Source: an uncultured Lachnospiraceae bacterium (GTDB lineage Bacteria; Bacillota; Clostridia; Lachnospirales; Lachnospiraceae). From it: 64,000 nt of DNA. Under the pieces are notes generated by a model. The model made no database searches. It was not told the origin of the DNA and worked only from the letters and a program-made list of their open reading frames with translations. The position numbers were made by a program, and so were the translations under genes. This document shows positions 60,345 to 64,000 of this stretch, piece by piece (the first letter of the stretch is position 1; each line of letters starts with the position of its first letter). The DNA lies in assembly GCA_910588565.1 (NCBI GenBank), contig CAJUPF010000007.1, forward strand, positions 1 to 64,000. The letters are read 5' to 3'.

Positions 60345-63300
60345 TTACTTTAGTCTGACCGTTACGGTTTTTGAATATGTCCCGTATACTTTCTTTTTCT
60401 TTACAAGCTTATAGGGACGTATTTTAATATATACCTTTTTCTTCGCATTTTTCACTTGAAGTACCAGTTTGGCCGAAGATGCTTTTTTCAGTGTTTTTAC
60501 CGCTTTAAATTTCTTATTATTGGCGGACTGGTAAACCGTATATCCGGAAGCTCCTTTCACTTTTTTCCAGGACAGTTTCACTTTTTTGCCCTTCATGCTG
60601 ACTGCCTTTAAAACAGGCCGTTTCAGTACATACAATTCTGCATATTTGCGGCTGAGCCTGCTGTTATAAGACGCGCTGCTGCCCTGTACCAGAATTTTAT
60701 AATAGTATTTCTTCCCTGGCTTCACTTTTTTATCCGTGTACTTCCGTTTGGAAGCGGATACGGCTGCAATCTTTTTGTATCCGCTGCCCGCCTTTCCGGA
60801 ACGGTATATCACATAGCCTTTTGCGCCGCTGACTGCTCCCCAGCTGATAACCGCGCTGGCATTTTTCGCATTCTGCACTGCTTTTATTGTCTTAATCTCA
60901 GACATCTGCTGCGGCTTGCCACTCCCCTGCGCAGAATCAGAATCCCCGTTTTGATCCTGATCCGGATTCGCCCCAGGCTCCGGGGACGGCGCTTTTTTCT
61001 CCTGCAGTCCTTCTACTGCTGCCGTAAGCTGCGCCATTGCCTTTGTGAGCTCCTCTGTTCCTGGATTTCCTTTCAGCAGTTCTTCTGCCGCCTGTATTGC
61101 CGCCTGCAGCGCTTCATAGCTTTCTTCTGTATAGTTGCCTTTTTCAATTGTTTTTGCATCGGCTATTTTTTCCGCCAGCTGTGTTCTGGCTGCTTCCACT
61201 TCCGGATTTGGCTCCGGGGAAGGTGTTTTCTCCCGAAGTCCTTCTATCGCTGCCGCAAGCTTCGCCGCCGCCTCTTCAAGCTCCTTTATTCCCGGACTTC
61301 CTTTCAGCAATGCTTCTGCCGCCTGTATTGCCTTTTGCAATGTTTCATAGCTTTCATCCGTATAATTTCCTTTTTCAATGGCTTTTGCCGCAGTCATTTT
61401 TTCTGTCAGCTGCGTTTTGGCCGCTTCTGTTTCCGGATCAGGAGCTGGGGACGGCACCTCTTCCTCCTGCAGACCTTCTATCGCTGCCGCAATCCGCGCA
61501 ATCGCTTCTTCGAGATCCTCTGTATTCGGATTTTTGTTCAAAAGTTCCTCTGCCGCCTGTATTGCCGCCTGCAGCGCTTCATAGCTCTCCTTGGTATAAT
61601 TCCCCTTTTCAATCGCTCTTGCCGCTTTCACCTGCTCTGCATAAGGACGGAGTTCCTCAATCCTTTGAATTTCTTTTTCTGTCAGCGCTGTATCATAAAC
61701 CGTATAATCCGACAGCAGACCCTGATAGTATTCTCCTGCTCCCCAATTTGCCCTTCCAATCTGAAAAATACTGTGTTCCTGCAGAATCGATTTTAACGGA
61801 GCGTTATTTTGAGCCATGGTTCTAAATATTCCGTCTATATACAGTTTTGTGGATGTAGCGTCCATAACAACGACAACATGTTTCCACACGTCCGTTCCAT
61901 CCGAAGCCGCCGTCGGATTTCCTTCCCGCCCATTCCGGAAACGTTCTGCTTTTATCTGATCTGTTCCGTCGCTGACTGCAAGATAATTCTCCTGCTGATA
62001 TACCTGCGCCTGGCTGTTTGGAGCAGCATAAAATGCCCAATTTTCTTCCCTACGCTCTACTTTGCTGTAATAGGAAACTGTCAATTCTTCAACATCCGTC
62101 AACAGGCTTTCGCCATCTGCAGCCTTCACCTTTAGATAACTGCTGCCATCCAGGGAAAGTACGCTCCCACGCTGTGCGTCTTTGGCAAAGGTAAGCGTAC
62201 CCACCGGGGACGCCACTGCATTTTGCCCATTCAGTCCCGCATCCGCGTTTTCCAGACTAAACTCTGCAATCTTACCGACTTTCAGACGCCTAAACTCCGC
62301 CGTAAAAATCTGATCCTCATGAATATCCGTATCGAAACGCTGTGCCTGTGTTTTTCCATCGCTCCACCGTACAAATTCATAGCCTTCCTTCGCTTCTGCG
62401 GTTACTGCTTCTGTACTTCCGTTGGATTTTACCGCCTGCACCGCTTTCCCGGTTATGCTTCCGCCCCGTCCGGCTATATAGCTGACCTGATAACTGCTTT
62501 CCAGTTCCTCGCCTCTTTCAAGTTTTGCCACGTCTTCTTCCGTCAGCGCATAATTGTAAATTGAATACTCATCCAAAAGCCCTTTGTAATATTCACCGCT
62601 TCCCCAATTTGCCTTTCCAATCTGCAAAATGCTGTTTTCCTGCAGGATATTTGTCACCGGGACATTATTTTCTGCCAGATCTTTGAGCTCACCGTTTACA
62701 TACAATTTCGTGGACTCAGAATCTGCCACAACAACAATATGCTTCCACACATCCATTCCATCCGAAGCCGCCGTCGGATTTCCTTCTCTGCCGTTCCAGA
62801 AACGCTCTGCTTCTATCCTGTCCGTCCTGTCGCTTACCGCAAGGTAATTCTCCTTCATGTATTTCTGTTCCTTGCTGTTTTTAGCTGCGTAAAATGCCCA
62901 GTTTGCTTCTGTACGCCCTGCTTTGCTGTAGAAGGATACGGTAAACTCATCCTGTCCGGTTAAAACGCCTGTACCGTCCGCTTTGACAACATTCAGATAA
63001 CAGCTTCCGGTTCCATCCAGGGAAAGTACGGCTCCTCTTTCCTGATCTTCCACCAAAACGGTATCCGCCAGATGTTCCGCTGTTCCAACCAGCTCTGCTT
63101 TCGCGCCGTTTCCGGACAGTCCTGTGTCGGCATCGTCAAATGTAAAGCTTCCGATGCACCGCTTGCTCCGGGGGACAAATTCTGCTGTAATTGTCTTTGC
63201 TTCGGTAATATTGGTATCTTTTCTGGATGCCGTTTTTATACCGTCGCTCCATTTGCTGAACCGGTATTGTGAATTTCCGACTGCCGTAACCCGTTCGGCA

Positions 63301-64000
63301 TCCTGTTCCCGTTCCACAAGCTGTTCGGACATTCCACGGATGCTTCCGCCTTCCTGGGCTTTATAAGTCACCTGAAACTTCTCACTTGGCCGAAATTGCG
63401 CTGTAATGGTTGTAGATTCCAATACATTATAATCGTAACGCTCCGGATCTTTTTTGCCGTCGCTCCATTGCACAAAGACATTTCCCTCATTCGGAACTGC
63501 CCTGACTGGCTCTGTGCTTCCGCTCTTAGAAACAGTTTGGACTGCCTTTCCTTCAATCGTTCCATTTCCGGATGTATCGTAAGTCACCGTTACACGTTCT
63601 ATTTTCTTAAACTGTGCGGTAATTGTCCGTGAAGACTGTACATTTTTATCACTTCTGGCCGGATCATAGCTTCCATCGCTCCATTTCCAGAATTTATAGC
63701 CCTCTGCGGCCACTGCGGTAACCTCATCTGTATCCGCTCCCCAAAGAACTGCCTGGACAGTTTTTCCCTGGATGCTTCCGCCCTCAGCCGCCGCATAGGT
63801 GATAACAGAAAGTCCGTCTGAACCATCCGTTAAGTTTGCAATTTCCTCTTCTGACAATGCATAATTATAAATACTGTATTCATCCAGCAGTCCTTTGTAA
63901 TATTGTCCGGCTCCCTTATTCGCCTTACCAATCTGAAGAATCCCGCTATTTCCGAGAACCGCATGGACGGCTTGCGTATTTGCTGTTGTCTGTGAAAGAA
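60345..64000 (-). CDS. Large LamG/FIVAR/Fn3 surface protein, 5' end beyond the window
   Basis: At least 1218 aa; the frame is open to base 64000, so the start is not visible. In order: end of a LamG-like (concanavalin) domain (LQIGKANKGAGQYYKGLLDE), about three InlB-type beta repeats (each with FxxWSDG), a second LamG-like domain (about 63140-62530), another beta repeat, a third LamG-like domain (about 62270-61680), three FIVAR repeats (each with IEKGNYT.ESYE.LQ, about 61650-61000), a Pro/Gly linker, and two Fn3-like Lys-rich domains at the C-terminus. No LPxTG or SLH anchor. Likely a secreted glycan-binding or carbohydrate-active protein; a catalytic domain, if any, would lie upstream. The clpB remnant follows it. 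Confidence 0.88.
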   Translation of the reverse strand, partial: LSQTTANTQAVHAVLGNSGILQIGKANKGAGQYYKGLLDEYSIYNYALSEEEIANLTDGSDGLSVITYAAAEGGSIQGKTVQAVLWGADTDEVTAVAAEGYKFWKWSDGSYDPARSDKNVQSSRTITAQFKKIERVTVTYDTSGNGTIEGKAVQTVSKSGSTEPVRAVPNEGNVFVQWSDGKKDPERYDYNVLESTTITAQFRPSEKFQVTYKAQEGGSIRGMSEQLVEREQDAERVTAVGNSQYRFSKWSDGIKTASRKDTNITEAKTITAEFVPRSKRCIGSFTFDDADTGLSGNGAKAELVGTAEHLADTVLVEDQERGAVLSLDGTGSCYLNVVKADGTGVLTGQDEFTVSFYSKAGRTEANWAFYAAKNSKEQKYMKENYLAVSDRTDRIEAERFWNGREGNPTAASDGMDVWKHIVVVADSESTKLYVNGELKDLAENNVPVTNILQENSILQIGKANWGSGEYYKGLLDEYSIYNYALTEEDVAKLERGEELESSYQVSYIAGRGGSITGKAVQAVKSNGSTEAVTAEAKEGYEFVRWSDGKTQAQRFDTDIHEDQIFTAEFRRLKVGKIAEFSLENADAGLNGQNAVASPVGTLTFAKDAQRGSVLSLDGSSYLKVKAADGESLLTDVEELTVSYYSKVERREENWAFYAAPNSQAQVYQQENYLAVSDGTDQIKAERFRNGREGNPTAASDGTDVWKHVVVVMDATSTKLYIDGIFRTMAQNNAPLKSILQEHSIFQIGRANWGAGEYYQGLLSDYTVYDTALTEKEIQRIEELRPYAEQVKAARAIEKGNYTKESYEALQAAIQAAEELLNKNPNTEDLEEAIARIAAAIEGLQEEEVPSPAPDPETEAAKTQLTEKMTAAKAIEKGNYTDESYETLQKAIQAAEALLKGSPGIKELEEAAAKLAAAIEGLREKTPSPEPNPEVEAARTQLAEKIADAKTIEKGNYTEESYEALQAAIQAAEELLKGNPGTEELTKAMAQLTAAVEGLQEKKAPSPEPGANPDQDQNGDSDSAQGSGKPQQMSEIKTIKAVQNAKNASAVISWGAVSGAKGYVIYRSGKAGSGYKKIAAVSASKRKYTDKKVKPGKKYYYKILVQGSSASYNSRLSRKYAELYVLKRPVLKAVSMKGKKVKLSWKKVKGASGYTVYQSANNKKFKAVKTLKKASSAKLVLQVKNAKKKVYIKIRPYKLVKKKKVYGTYSKTVTVRLK

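Noticed and set aside
60951..61825. Long antisense frames across the FIVAR repeats
   Set aside because: They are by-products of the repeated, Ala/Glu-rich codons on the minus strand.

Overview
This window looks like a chromosomal segment of a low-to-mid GC gut-type Clostridia, most likely Lachnospiraceae. Supporting signs are AGGAGG ribosome binding sites, a T-box in front of ileS, DUF1836, YerC-type, DUF1700 and DUF6273 families, a class II galT, and many secreted proteins with LamG, FIVAR and Fn3-like modules. Genus assignment is inference. Most genes lie on the minus strand, so operons read from high to low coordinates.

Layout, housekeeping half. 1-315: a Pro-Gly-Arg tRNA cluster (Arg cut by the window edge) with a near-consensus promoter. 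334-7021: phosphodiesterase, rdgB, amidase, C1 cysteine protease, THUMP-type rRNA methyltransferase, rhodanese and two small proteins. 7160-13339: an isoleucine T-box, ileS, glgP and a 47-aa coiled-coil gene in one tightly spaced unit ending at a terminator. 13640-15592: two DUF4190 membrane proteins and a repeat-rich gap with a 151-bp palindrome. 15580-18864: an HMA protein, a Cd/Zn-type P-ATPase, an ArsR regulator and a Cu/Zn-SOD-like protein behind a promoter with an ArsR-type operator. 18889-27284: DUF1836 and YerC regulators, an orphan solute-binding lipoprotein, hisC and a second aminotransferase, a WalJ-like hydrolase, a LacI regulator and coaE. 27348-32297: polA, Xaa-Pro aminopeptidase and a thioesterase, overlapping or nearly so. 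32471-38093: two AT-rich ABC-2 exporter operons, each with its own regulator (MerR; XRE). 38273-39399: a small plus-strand unit. 39398-43706: galT, kduD, kduI and an aldo/keto reductase. 43901-53447: aminotransferase, rarA, sbcC, sbcD and polysaccharide deacetylase.

The most notable region is 54389-59282: a diversity-generating retroelement (DGR) carried by a secreted surface protein. In transcription order it has a promoter, a 126-codon ORF, avd, an adenine-rich template repeat (TR), a DGR-type reverse transcriptase, and a target protein with two DUF6273 modules that each end in a 125-bp variable repeat (VR). By hand alignment VR2 differs from TR at 22 positions, all template adenines; VR1 differs at 22 template adenines plus 4 other bases. 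The two modules are identical over about 475 bp next to their VRs, so the VRs have been rewritten selectively. The RT gene, however, has lost the segment that should carry motif A (first catalytic Asp) and is frameshifted, so the cassette as read here should be inactive in cis.

A second theme is a family of short interspersed repeats with cores resembling CCCTCCGGGCATCCC and TATGCCATTCGGCC. They occur as tandem arrays between genes and as in-frame insertions inside genes (sbcD, the thioesterase C-terminus). Gene scraps are common: an Uma2 remnant, a phosphatase/Ig-like remnant, a ClpB C-terminal remnant and an antitoxin remnant. The window ends inside a large LamG/FIVAR surface protein that continues past base 64000.
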